Source of the DNA: Mycoplasmatota bacterium
Lineage (GTDB): Bacteria > Bacillota_I > Bacilli_A > Izemoplasmatales > Izemoplasmataceae
Direction: 5' to 3'
DNA length: 17,932 nucleotides
Assembly: GCA_030641535.1 (NCBI GenBank)
Contig: DAOWHG010000050.1
Coordinates: forward strand, 1-17,932
The notes under the pieces are model-generated. The model had not been told where the DNA came from. It saw nothing but the letters and a program-made list of their open reading frames with translations, and did not search any database. Below, one piece after another: positions 6,258 through 14,433 of this stretch (positions are counted from its first letter, which is position 1; every line of letters begins with the position of its first letter). A program made the position numbers and the translations under genes.

Positions 6258-7715
6258 ATGTTTAAGAATATTACAAAATTAGTTACGAAACATCCAATGA
6301 AAGTAATCTTCATTGGAATTGCTGTGTTTTTAGGGTTACTTGTAGGTGTAACTCAAGTAGAACTAAATACAGGTAATGACACGTTGATTCAAACAGATAC
6401 AATTGAATACATTGATAATTATGAATACCAAGAAGAATTTGGTAGTGATCCAATTATCGTATTATATAAAGGAGATGGATTAGATAATCTATTTACTGTT
6501 GAAAATATGGAGTATATGGATGAACTTGAATCCGAGTTGTCGTATTATGATGAGATATTTACTATAAATAGTCCTGTCTCATTAGTGAAAGAGTTTGCTG
6601 GGATGCAAGCTGATCAATATGAAGAAGCATTACTTGAACTATCTACAGGACTTGAAGAAGTATCTGTGAATTTGCAAAGTATGAGTGAGCTTTTAGCTTC
6701 TAATGGAGATTCTGGGGATATTGAAACAACATTAACTGCTTTAACAGAGGCAATAGATGGAATGATTTTAGGTCAGGAGAACCTTGGAATAGGAGTATCA
6801 GAATTAATTACATCTTATGCAACTTTTAGCACAAATTTATTTGCTGTATCAGATAGTATTACTGCAGTTATAAATGACTTAAATTCAGATCCATTATTAA
6901 GTGATGAAGTTGATGCACTTACTACTGCAAACAACATCATTATAGATATGGCTACACAAATGAATGGTATAAGTACTAATTCAGCAGGATTGCCAGTTAT
7001 TGCTGACAATACTGTAATTGGGTTAGAAAATATTATATTAGGATTGACAGGAATGATAGAGGATCAAACTTTGATGGCTACACAAATTACAATGTTTGCT
7101 GATAATCTATCTGCTATTGCTGTAAATTTAAATGTTATGAGTACGAACCTAGGAATGGTTTATAACAATTTTAATGTTTTAGAACCTTCTATGCCTACAG
7201 AACAATCAACGCTTGATTTAATGATATATGATGAACTAGGTGAGGTTAGAAGTATGTTTTCGTCTTTTATAATTGACGATGAATATATGATGTTTCTTGT
7301 CATTTTAGAAGGAGAAGTATCTGATGAAACTAAAGGGGACATCATTGACACAATTCTTGTATCTATTGAGGATCAAGGATTAACTGATTCTACGTTAGTT
7401 TCAGGTAAACCAGTACTAGATATGTCAATTAAAGATGCAATGATGGAAAGCATGCAGATGATGATGGCTTTATCAGCTGGAATAATGATTGCTGTCTTAT
7501 TAATTGTATTTAGAGTTAAATGGAGTTTATTACCTCTAGGAATTATATTGATTGCAGTTATTGCAACAATCGGAATCATGGGATGGCTTAATATTGGATT
7601 AACGCTTGTATCTATGGCTGTATTTCCAGTATTAATAGGATTAGGAATAGATTATGCTATTCAGTTTCAAAGTCGTTACACAGAAGAATTAGCAGGAGGT
7701 ATAGGAAATGAATAA
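6258..7715 (+). CDS. RND/MMPL family exporter, N-terminal part (TM1-4)
   Basis: This 485-residue protein is the first part of an RND-superfamily permease, closest in plan to the HAE3/MMPL type that exports lipids or amphiphiles using the proton gradient. It has TM1 at about 14-33, a long extracytoplasmic region (about 35-400) rich in heptad-like helices, then TM2 (402-419), TM3 (423-441) and TM4 (444-468). TM4 carries GLGIDYAIQF with Asp465, the acidic residue expected in the proton relay. The protein stops just after RYTEELAGG, in the cytoplasmic loop where a normal RND protein continues to TM5. The start is ATG 6258, with AGGAGG at 6246-6251; the ATG at 6243 lies just before the ribosome binding site, which it would translate, and is rejected. 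It overlaps the next gene by 8 nt. Confidence 0.88.
   Translation: MFKNITKLVTKHPMKVIFIGIAVFLGLLVGVTQVELNTGNDTLIQTDTIEYIDNYEYQEEFGSDPIIVLYKGDGLDNLFTVENMEYMDELESELSYYDEIFTINSPVSLVKEFAGMQADQYEEALLELSTGLEEVSVNLQSMSELLASNGDSGDIETTLTALTEAIDGMILGQENLGIGVSELITSYATFSTNLFAVSDSITAVINDLNSDPLLSDEVDALTTANNIIIDMATQMNGISTNSAGLPVIADNTVIGLENIILGLTGMIEDQTLMATQITMFADNLSAIAVNLNVMSTNLGMVYNNFNVLEPSMPTEQSTLDLMIYDELGEVRSMFSSFIIDDEYMMFLVILEGEVSDETKGDIIDTILVSIEDQGLTDSTLVSGKPVLDMSIKDAMMESMQMMMALSAGIMIAVLLIVFRVKWSLLPLGIILIAVIATIGIMGWLNIGLTLVSMAVFPVLIGLGIDYAIQFQSRYTEELAGGIGNE
7694..7700 (+). promoter_or_regulatory. Internal Shine-Dalgarno site for the second RND gene
   Basis: AGGAGGT lies inside the end of the first RND gene, 7 nt before the ATG at 7708. 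Its strength and spacing argue that the second gene is translated as a separate coupled protein. Confidence 0.7.
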
Positions 7716-9102
7716 CAATAGTAAATCAAAAGATGCAATTACAAAGACGATAAAAAAACTTTCTCCAGCTATACTGACGGCGTTAGTAGCAACAGCCTTA
7801 GGACTGCTTAGTTTATACACTTCACCAGTTCCAATGATTCAAGATTTTGGGAAAATGTTATCAATTGGTATGGGAGTAAGTTTTGTAGTTGCTTTATTAA
7901 TACTATTACCGATATTATTTGTTAGAGATAATTTTTTCTTTTCGAATGATAAGACGAAAAAAGTTAATAAAAGTAATAAATTTGAAAACGTAATGAGAAA
8001 AATTGCAAGAGGTACATTAAAATTTAAATATATAATTTTACTACTTGCAATTGGAACAGCTGCTATTGGAGTATATTATGATCAAGAAGTAGGTGTTGAA
8101 ACGGACATTGAAACATTCATGCCTCAAGATACACAAGAATTACTAGATATTCAGGAATTAAGAGAAATTATTGGATCTACTGAACAACTATCAATTGTAT
8201 ATAGTAGTTATGATATTTACTCAGATGTTAATCTTTCTTGGATTGAGGACATTACAAATAATCTTCAATCAGAGTTTCCTGATGAAGTATTAGAGGTCAA
8301 ATCGATAACTAGTGTATTAGGACAATTAACAACTGAAGACCTAACACCAGCATTAGTTGATCAGTTAACTGAAAATCTTCCAGCTGAACAACTAAAAATG
8401 CTTGTTAATGAGGATTCAACAAAGGGAGTTATTATTGTTTCTATTAAAGACTTGGAATCAGAGAAGTTAGAAGCATTTATTGAAAATCTTACAGTCTTCT
8501 TAAATGATTCTGTGACTGATATGGATGTTACAGTAACTGGACAAGCGGTTATCGATGTTGAAATGATTACAGCGTTAACTACAGGCAGATACACAATTAC
8601 TTTAGTTGGAATGGCATTAGTGTTCCTAGGATTGTTAGTAATATACCGTAATCCTCTTAAAGCAATTGTACCTTTAATTCCAATTAGTTTAATTGTTGGA
8701 TGGAGTGGGGGATTCATGTATCTATTTGAATTAGAATATACACCATTAACAGCTACATTGGGTGCTCTAATTATTGGTATAGGAACTGAATTTACGATTC
8801 TTATTATGGAACGTTATTATGAAGAGTTAGAGAAAGCTTCGTCAACTAAAGAAGCTATTGAGATAACTTTAGGTAAAATGGGAAAACCAATTATTGCCTC
8901 TGCCTTAACGACTATTGGTGGATTTAGTGCACTAGTTATATCAGATTTTGAGATATTGAGTAATTTTGGTATAATGACTTTAGTTAATATTTCACTTGCA
9001 TTACTTAGTACTATATTAGTAATGCCAGCATTATTATCTATTCAAGCTGGGATTATATCTATTTTTAAAAGAAAAGGTAAATTAGAAAAACTTCCAACAT
9101 AA
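7708..9102 (+). CDS. RND/MMPL family exporter, C-terminal part (TM5-12)
   Basis: This 464-residue protein continues the RND exporter where the preceding gene stops. DAITKTIKKLSPAILTAL and TM5-6 (about 22-72) complete the first RND repeat. TM7 follows (about 106-124), then a second extracytoplasmic domain (about 125-290) beginning VETDIETFMPQDTQ, then TM8-12. TM10 carries GIGTEFTILIMERYYEEL, with Glu361 at the position of Asp465 in the partner. Its following loop (EKASSTKEAIEITLGKMGKP) is intact, unlike the equivalent loop where the two genes are split. Neither protein alone is a complete permease, so they should act together. The frame is +1 relative to the first gene, and an in-frame TAG at 7702 blocks any earlier start. 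The TetR gene follows 14 nt downstream. Confidence 0.88.
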   Translation: MNNNSKSKDAITKTIKKLSPAILTALVATALGLLSLYTSPVPMIQDFGKMLSIGMGVSFVVALLILLPILFVRDNFFFSNDKTKKVNKSNKFENVMRKIARGTLKFKYIILLLAIGTAAIGVYYDQEVGVETDIETFMPQDTQELLDIQELREIIGSTEQLSIVYSSYDIYSDVNLSWIEDITNNLQSEFPDEVLEVKSITSVLGQLTTEDLTPALVDQLTENLPAEQLKMLVNEDSTKGVIIVSIKDLESEKLEAFIENLTVFLNDSVTDMDVTVTGQAVIDVEMITALTTGRYTITLVGMALVFLGLLVIYRNPLKAIVPLIPISLIVGWSGGFMYLFELEYTPLTATLGALIIGIGTEFTILIMERYYEELEKASSTKEAIEITLGKMGKPIIASALTTIGGFSALVISDFEILSNFGIMTLVNISLALLSTILVMPALLSIQAGIISIFKRKGKLEKLPT

Positions 9103-9116
9103 ATCGAGGTGTTAAG

Positions 9117-9668
9117 ATGAAAGACAAAACAGATCAGATTATTAAAGCTAGTATTAATGTGTTTGTAAAAAAAGGTTATATCTCTGCGACCACTAAAGAA
9201 ATTGCCGACAAAGCTAAAGTAGCAGAAGTAACACTTTATCGTAAGTTTGGAACAAAACAAAATTTGTTTGAAGAAAGCGTAAAAAGTATAACTTTGAATA
9301 AATTTAGTTCTATACTTGATTTTAACGATGAAATCAGCACAAGAGATTTCTTTAAACAACTACTTGATAATAGACTGAATGTTGTATCTAAAAACATCAA
9401 AGTAGTGAGAATGTTAATATCAGAAAGTTTATCGGGAAATTTACCGACTGAACTAAGATTTACTCACGTAATCTTTGAAAATGTCAGTTATGCAATTAAA
9501 AGATACTTTGAAACTAAGAAAATCAATGTTGATTACCAAGCTTATTCTAAGATTATCGGTGGAATTTTACTTGGATATGCAATTTTACCAAACGAAAAAC
9601 ATTATCACTCGATGAATAAATTGGAAAAAGAAGAATATTTAGATAAATATTTACAGATTATTATTTGA
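9117..9668 (+). CDS. TetR/AcrR family transcriptional regulator
   Basis: A 183-residue one-component repressor. The N-terminal DNA-binding domain (about 5-55) has the TetR pattern: IIKASINVFVKKGY, then the helix-turn-helix ATTKEIADKAKVAEVTLYRKF at about 24-44, then GTKQNLFEE. The helical C-terminal domain (about 60-183) should bind ligand and dimerise; its ligand cannot be predicted. GAGGTG at 9106-9111 sits 5 nt before the ATG, and the gene begins 14 nt after the second RND gene, so it is the last gene of that operon. TetR proteins beside RND pumps usually repress the pump and respond to its substrate; the palindrome at 6221-6244 is the obvious candidate target. It ends in TGA. Confidence 0.92.
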   Translation: MKDKTDQIIKASINVFVKKGYISATTKEIADKAKVAEVTLYRKFGTKQNLFEESVKSITLNKFSSILDFNDEISTRDFFKQLLDNRLNVVSKNIKVVRMLISESLSGNLPTELRFTHVIFENVSYAIKRYFETKKINVDYQAYSKIIGGILLGYAILPNEKHYHSMNKLEKEEYLDKYLQIII

Positions 9669-9689
9669 TATTTTACACAGTTAATACAG

Positions 9690-9725
9690 AGGCGCTAAAA
9701 TTGAATATTTTAGTGCCTTTTCTTT
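9690..9725 (+). terminator. Intrinsic terminator of the RND-TetR operon
   Basis: AGGCGCTAAAAT (9690-9701) pairs with ATTTTAGTGCCT (9707-9718), with one G-T wobble and a 5-nt loop, followed by TTTTCTTT. Confidence 0.88.
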
Positions 9726-9745
9726 ACTCGAAATTATTAGGGGTA

Positions 9746-9754
9746 TGGTATAAT
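9746..9754 (+). promoter_or_regulatory. Extended -10 promoter of the GNAT-DUF819 unit
   Basis: TG, one base, then a perfect TATAAT at 9749-9754. No convincing -35 is seen. The implied leader is about 60 nt. Confidence 0.55.
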
Positions 9755-9823
9755 GTGATAAGAGAGAATAATTAACGAATGAATTAGCTTAATACTTATA
9801 ATAACTTTTAGTGGAGGGTTTTT

Positions 9824-10918
9824 ATGATAAAAATAGTAGAAAACAAAAAGGATCTTAAGAGATTTATCTTTTTCATAAAGGACCTATACAAATCAGAAAA
9901 GAGATATGTGTATCCTATATTTTATGCGCTTCAAAAAGAATTAAAGAGGGTTGTTTTGGAACAAAAAGAATATATAGCAATACTATCAATGAAAGATGGA
10001 ATTGTAAGAGGAAGACTTCTTTTTACATATGATAACAATAAAAAAAGGAACGAAAGAATTTGTTATTTTTCGTTTTTTGATACTATAGATGATATAGAAG
10101 TTGTTAAAGAACTATTTGAATTTATGGAAGAACATATGAAGCAAAATAATGTGCAGTATTCTGAGGGGACCTACGCACCATACGATCCTGATACTAGAAG
10201 AGGTGTATTGATTAGTGGATTTGATATTTCACCAACAATATTTACATCATACAATTATGAGTATTATGGGAAACTACTTGAAGAAGTAGGATATGTAAAA
10301 GCTATTGATACAGTCAGTTTAAATGCAGATGTTTGTCAAAAATCAAAAAAGAGATTAAATACAATATCGAAATACTTTTCTAGATCAAACGATGTTAGAA
10401 TAGATTCTATGAACTGGAAAGATTTAGATAAAGATATGGATGATGTTCATCAAATTCTCAGTAGTGCCACAAATGAGATAGTCTATCAAGATGCACCTTC
10501 AATTGATATGATTGCTCAAACAGCAAAATCTCTCAAGATGTTTATAAATCCTAATCTTATTAAAATTGCTAGAGAGAACAAGACTAATAAACCAATAGGG
10601 TTCTGCCTCGTGTTACCTGATTTTAATCAAGTTTTCAAGAAAACAAAAGGGAAAATTAGACCTTTAAGAATGTTAATAGGAAAAAAGAAGATTACGAAAG
10701 CTAGAGGAACAATGCAATATATTGTTCCAGAGTATCAAAATACAGGATTAATTGGACATATTTTTAAAGTGATTTTTGAAGAACTTGAAGCAATAGGAAT
10801 TACTGATTTTGAAGCTGGAACAATGATGGAAAATAATCCAAAGCCAATAAATGCATTTAAGAAATTTGGTGGAGAAATTATTAAAACTTATCGTATTTAT
10901 GGGAAGGAGTTATCCTAA
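9824..10918 (+). CDS. GNAT-like protein of the YghO / bacterial ceramide-synthase-like type
   Basis: A 364-residue soluble protein that looks like a two-lobed GNAT-fold acyltransferase relative. The N-terminal lobe reads KRYVYPIFYALQKELK, then VRGRLLFTYDN, then ICYFSFFDTIDD, then EGTYAPYDPDTRRGVLISGFD, then YNYEYYGKLLEEVGYVKAIDTVSL. As far as I can recall it, this order resembles the family containing E. coli YghO and the Caulobacter ceramide synthase bCerS. The C-terminal lobe ends in a GNAT-like MQYIVPEYQNTGLIGHIFKVIFEELEAIG and an MENNPKPINAFKKFGGEIIKTYRIYGK tail. I do not claim ceramide synthesis: no serine palmitoyltransferase or other sphingolipid gene is in view. GTGGAGGG lies upstream of the ATG. 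Its stop TAA shares one base with the ATG of the DUF819 gene (TAATG), indicating translational coupling. Confidence 0.7.
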   Translation: MIKIVENKKDLKRFIFFIKDLYKSEKRYVYPIFYALQKELKRVVLEQKEYIAILSMKDGIVRGRLLFTYDNNKKRNERICYFSFFDTIDDIEVVKELFEFMEEHMKQNNVQYSEGTYAPYDPDTRRGVLISGFDISPTIFTSYNYEYYGKLLEEVGYVKAIDTVSLNADVCQKSKKRLNTISKYFSRSNDVRIDSMNWKDLDKDMDDVHQILSSATNEIVYQDAPSIDMIAQTAKSLKMFINPNLIKIARENKTNKPIGFCLVLPDFNQVFKKTKGKIRPLRMLIGKKKITKARGTMQYIVPEYQNTGLIGHIFKVIFEELEAIGITDFEAGTMMENNPKPINAFKKFGGEIIKTYRIYGKELS

Positions 10919-12114
10919 TGATATTTAGTATTGTTCAAATATTAGCAATATTCATAGTACCTGTATTAATAATCAAATATCGTAATTTTGCTGTAAGCAG
11001 ATGGATTGGTACAATCGGAACTGCTTACTTATTAGGAATATTAGTTGCAATATTGATTTATATTCTTAATTTGATTGGATTGAATATTGTTCCTAATTCA
11101 GATATTGGGGAAATAGGTAGTCATTTAGCAATTCGTATAGCGATACCATTATTATTATTTGGAGCCAATCTAAAAGAAGCAAGAAAACTTTCGAAGACTG
11201 TCTTACTTTCTTTTACAAGTTTAGTAATATCTGCGATAGTAGTATCTGCGATTGCATTTTATACATATGGGACTACAATTGGATTTGGAGCAGAGTTATC
11301 TGGAATGGCAGTTGGACTTTACACAGGTGGAACTCCTAACTTAAATGCAATTGGAAATATATTTGGTTTAGATAGCACAACTATCGGAGTTGCTAACTTG
11401 TCAGATATGATTATCGGAGCAGTATTTTATATGTTCTTATTGTTAATGGCTAAACCATTATTACGAAAATTCTTGCGAGGATCAGATTCTGAAAAATATG
11501 TTAAGGAATCTGAGATGATAGAAAACATTGAAACTGTTGAAAAAGTAGATTTAGAGAAATTTAGAATTTCAAAAGAATTAGTTAACAGATTCTTTATTGC
11601 TTTTGGAATTGCTATATTAGGTGCAGGATTAGGAATTTTACTATGGGTAATTTTGGGTAGTGAAGATGGTAAGATGACAGATTTACTAGTTCCAGTTATG
11701 ATGATTACTGTTACTGTACTAGGAATTGCTGTTTCATTTAATGAAAAAGTGCGTAAAACAAAAGGAATGAATATACTTGGACAATATTTTATATTAGTAT
11801 TCTCATTCGCATTAGCTTCATCACTTGATTTCACAAGAATGCAGGGATTATTTAATAACATATTAATTCTTTACGGAGTTATAACTATCGGAGTGTTTGT
11901 TTTACACATCATTATAAGTAAATTCTTAAATATCGATGTTGACTGTACTATAGTTACATTAACTGCAGGCGTTTATGGTCCTGCTTTTGTTCCCGCAATT
12001 ACTAAGCAAATTAAGAATGATGATTTAACTGTTCCAGGATTGATTATTGGATCACTTGGATATGCAATTGGAACATTCCTGGGGGTAATTCTTGGACTGT
12101 TGTTCTTATTATAA
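10918..12114 (+). CDS. DUF819 family (YjcL-like) integral membrane protein
   Basis: A 398-residue polytopic membrane protein with about ten to eleven hydrophobic segments and a charged cytoplasmic stretch near 190-220 (SEKYVKESEMIENIETVEKVDLEKF). The glycine-rich VGLYTGGTPNLNAIGNIFGLD in the first half and the matching VTLTAGVYGPAFVPAITKQI in the second half are typical of DUF819 proteins, a family related in architecture to secondary anion transporters but without an assigned substrate that I can state. AAGGAG at 10904-10909 is 8 nt before the ATG, inside the upstream gene, which it overlaps by one base. The coupling suggests a shared function with the GNAT-like protein, for example acting on or moving its product or substrate; this is inference. 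Confidence 0.82.
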   Translation: MIFSIVQILAIFIVPVLIIKYRNFAVSRWIGTIGTAYLLGILVAILIYILNLIGLNIVPNSDIGEIGSHLAIRIAIPLLLFGANLKEARKLSKTVLLSFTSLVISAIVVSAIAFYTYGTTIGFGAELSGMAVGLYTGGTPNLNAIGNIFGLDSTTIGVANLSDMIIGAVFYMFLLLMAKPLLRKFLRGSDSEKYVKESEMIENIETVEKVDLEKFRISKELVNRFFIAFGIAILGAGLGILLWVILGSEDGKMTDLLVPVMMITVTVLGIAVSFNEKVRKTKGMNILGQYFILVFSFALASSLDFTRMQGLFNNILILYGVITIGVFVLHIIISKFLNIDVDCTIVTLTAGVYGPAFVPAITKQIKNDDLTVPGLIIGSLGYAIGTFLGVILGLLFLL

Positions 12115-12124
12115 ATAGAATAAA

Positions 12125-12160
12125 AAAAGGCTTCATTGCTTAATTGCAATGAAGCCTTTT
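12125..12160. terminator. Bidirectional terminator between DUF819 and 5'-nucleotidase genes
   Basis: AAAAGGCTTCATTGC (12125-12139) pairs perfectly with GCAATGAAGCCTTTT (12146-12160) around TTAATT. A/T runs on both sides allow termination of both convergent genes. Confidence 0.9.
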
Positions 12161-12168
12161 ATATATTA

Positions 12169-14166
12169 TTAATCTTGAGCGCTAAATACTGGTGGATCTT
12201 CAACAGGTACTAAAGAACTTGATAGAATTTCATTACTTTGTAAAAATGTAGTATAGAGAACATACTGCAATTCTAATTCAGCAACTGCGATATCCCTAAG
12301 TAGTAATCCAGTGTTTACAGGATATTGTCCACTTACAAACGGGTAAGTAATTTTGTCGAATACATAGTCATTTGTAGCTACTTTGTAGTATGTTTCATCA
12401 TCGAAAAATTCGATATCAGTATCGTGAAAATCTCCATCTCCTGCTTTAAATGAATTTATTTGAGCTCCAGTAAGCCAAGTTGTTTTTATAAAGTTATCAA
12501 ATGGCCATACTTGATATAATAAACCTAAATTAATCATTTCTCCATCTTCAATATCAGTTCTAGTACCACCGACGTTATGAAATGCAATATCACTATTTGT
12601 AGTAATTCTCATAAGTTTAGCAATCCAAAAAGTTAGATCACCTTGTGATAAATCTTCATCAGACACAATAATTGGAGTATTGAATAAAGCATCAGTTTCT
12701 AGACTATATGTATCAATTAAATCTTGAACATCTGTGTTCGGAGTATTAAATAAAGTTGAATCATAGACATCAAGATTTTCGACTATTACTTCTGAAACAA
12801 CTCCATCAGTAATAATAAATCTTATATGACCAACATATTCTCCATTGCTTCCTGATTGAATTACCGGTATTCCTAAATCAGTAAACGCGTAGTTAGCGTG
12901 ATTATGTGCATTAAAGATTGCATCTACCTTATAGTCTCCTGTTAGTGCAGATACTCCTGTGTTAATATCACCTGTATCATGGCTTACCACAAATACTAAA
13001 TCAACATTTTCAACAGTTCTTAAATGATAGGCATATTCTTCAATAATTGGCACAGGTTCAGCGAATTCATATCCTTCAATTTTGCTTGTTGCAATTGATC
13101 TTTCAAGACCATATCCCATTGTTCCGATAATACCAATTTTCAGGTCATTTAATTCAACAATAGTATAAGGTTCTATTCCGTCTGGATTAACTGAAGTTCC
13201 TTCAATGAAAACATTTGCTCCAAGTAAAGGAAAATTTGCTTCACCGTTTTCAGCATTTCCATCAAAATAATCTGTTACTACTTCAAGACCCCAATCAAAT
13301 TCATGATTACCAAGAGTAAAAGCATCAAAATACATTTCACTCATCATATTGATTGTTGATAATCCATAGTAATAATTTGATAAGGCAGATCCTTGTAAAA
13401 TATCTCCACCAGCTAAAATTATTACATTATCTGGATTTTCTTCTTTTTTAGTTACTAAGAAATTAGCGATATAAGACATTCCTATTTGATCATTTGCAGG
13501 AAGTATTGAACCATGAAAGTCATTAATGTAATATACATCTATAAATTCATCTGGATCTTCTTCAATGATTGTTATATTAAAAGTTTTTTGAGTAACTTCA
13601 GACCCAACAGTTAATGTTGCAGTTAAGGTTAAATAAATATTTCCATCACCATTTGCTGGTCTAGTAACTGTACCATCATTAGTAAGATAACTAGTATTAC
13701 TTGATGACCACACTATTGATGCTTCATCAAGCGTTGCTGGCAGTGTAATATTGGATGAAATATCAGTGGTTATAGATAGAGTGTTTCTTAAAGCTACCAA
13801 TTTTTGTGCATCTGTTAGTTCAGCAGGAGAAAGAACTAAAACATCAAATGTTTTAAGCATTGTATCTTCATCTAAAGAAATAAATGCAGTAATCGTTACA
13901 GTTGTATCACCTACATAATATGAAGGGATTGTAACAGTTCCGTCATTAGAGATTACATCTGTATTACTTGATTCCCAAGTTATAACAACGTCATTTAATC
14001 CAGTACTTGGAAATGTTATATCTGAATCAACTTCGGCATCTAATTCCAAAGCCGTCATTGCTTCATTAATTTGTTCTAAAGTTGATGGACCCTCTGTAGT
14101 AAGATCACAAGCAGAAAGACCAAGACCCATAATGAATATGAGCAGTAAAGAAATAATTTTTTTCAT
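12169..14166 (-). CDS. Surface lipoprotein 5'-nucleotidase / 2',3'-cyclic phosphodiesterase with two Ig-like domains
   Basis: A 665-residue exported metallophosphoesterase that should hydrolyse extracellular nucleotides for nucleoside and phosphate uptake. The N-terminal MKK, hydrophobic core and lipobox LSAC (17-20) mark a lipoprotein anchored at Cys20. Two atrophied bacterial Ig-like domains follow (about 29-110 and 113-203), each ending in the repeated pattern W-SSN-T, NDGTVT. The metallophosphatase domain (about 207-440) has NDFHG 215-219, GGD 253-255, GNHE 286-289, His396 in VVSHDTGD and AHNH 420-423, the usual metal ligands. The C-terminal nucleotidase domain (about 475-640) shows HNVGGTRTDI and WPFDNFIKTTWLTGAQ, which contribute to substrate binding. 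The upstream ATG at 14211 would add 15 residues before the signal peptide; ATG 14166 is chosen because AAAGGTGAT precedes it. Monocistronic. Confidence 0.92.
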   Translation of the reverse strand: MKKIISLLLIFIMGLGLSACDLTTEGPSTLEQINEAMTALELDAEVDSDITFPSTGLNDVVITWESSNTDVISNDGTVTIPSYYVGDTTVTITAFISLDEDTMLKTFDVLVLSPAELTDAQKLVALRNTLSITTDISSNITLPATLDEASIVWSSSNTSYLTNDGTVTRPANGDGNIYLTLTATLTVGSEVTQKTFNITIIEEDPDEFIDVYYINDFHGSILPANDQIGMSYIANFLVTKKEENPDNVIILAGGDILQGSALSNYYYGLSTINMMSEMYFDAFTLGNHEFDWGLEVVTDYFDGNAENGEANFPLLGANVFIEGTSVNPDGIEPYTIVELNDLKIGIIGTMGYGLERSIATSKIEGYEFAEPVPIIEEYAYHLRTVENVDLVFVVSHDTGDINTGVSALTGDYKVDAIFNAHNHANYAFTDLGIPVIQSGSNGEYVGHIRFIITDGVVSEVIVENLDVYDSTLFNTPNTDVQDLIDTYSLETDALFNTPIIVSDEDLSQGDLTFWIAKLMRITTNSDIAFHNVGGTRTDIEDGEMINLGLLYQVWPFDNFIKTTWLTGAQINSFKAGDGDFHDTDIEFFDDETYYKVATNDYVFDKITYPFVSGQYPVNTGLLLRDIAVAELELQYVLYTTFLQSNEILSSSLVPVEDPPVFSAQD

Positions 14167-14270
14167 AATATCACCTTTCAAAAAAACGATTTTAACTTTA
14201 TATTTTAACATTTTTTTGGTAAAAAGAAAATGTATACCTTAATTTAATTTGTCATTAAAGAATGTAATTA

Positions 14271-14279
14271 ATTATATCA
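14271..14279 (-). promoter_or_regulatory. Possible extended -10 promoter of the 5'-nucleotidase gene
   Basis: The minus strand reads TGATATAAT (TG, one base, TATAAT). It implies a long leader of roughly 100 nt, so a closer, weaker promoter is also possible. Confidence 0.3.
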
Positions 14280-14349
14280 TAATATTTGCATACCAGTATT
14301 TAATTAACATACATTATTGTAAAATATGTTTATGGATATCTGGAATTTG

Positions 14350-14358
14350 TGGTATAGT
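14350..14358 (+). promoter_or_regulatory. Extended -10 promoter of typA
   Basis: TG at 14350-14351, one base, then TATAGT at 14353-14358; a weak -35 (TTTATG at 14329-14334) has an 18-nt spacer. The leader of about 70 nt contains an inverted repeat CTTATAA (14371-14377) / TTATAAG (14397-14403). Confidence 0.5.
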
Positions 14359-14433
14359 GAATAGAATGCTCTTATAAAATGATATTGGAAAGCGCGTTAT
14401 AAGTAATTAAAGTAGTCTTGGAGGAATGAAGAA

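Noticed and set aside
11427..11861. 144-codon minus-strand frame inside the DUF819 gene
   Set aside because: Antisense shadow of a clear membrane protein gene, with no start site signal or recognisable domain; similar shadows at 8361-8717, 9042-9359 and 4443-4754 were dropped for the same reason.
14167..14211. Upstream start adding 15 residues to the 5'-nucleotidase
   Set aside because: It would place a charged stretch before an otherwise standard lipoprotein signal and translate through the AAAGGTGAT site of ATG 14166.
14305..14314. TAACATACAT, an exact copy of the right arm of the RND operator, upstream of typA
   Set aside because: The matching left arm is absent at the right spacing, and a 10-base AT-rich match is expected fairly often by chance in 18 kb.
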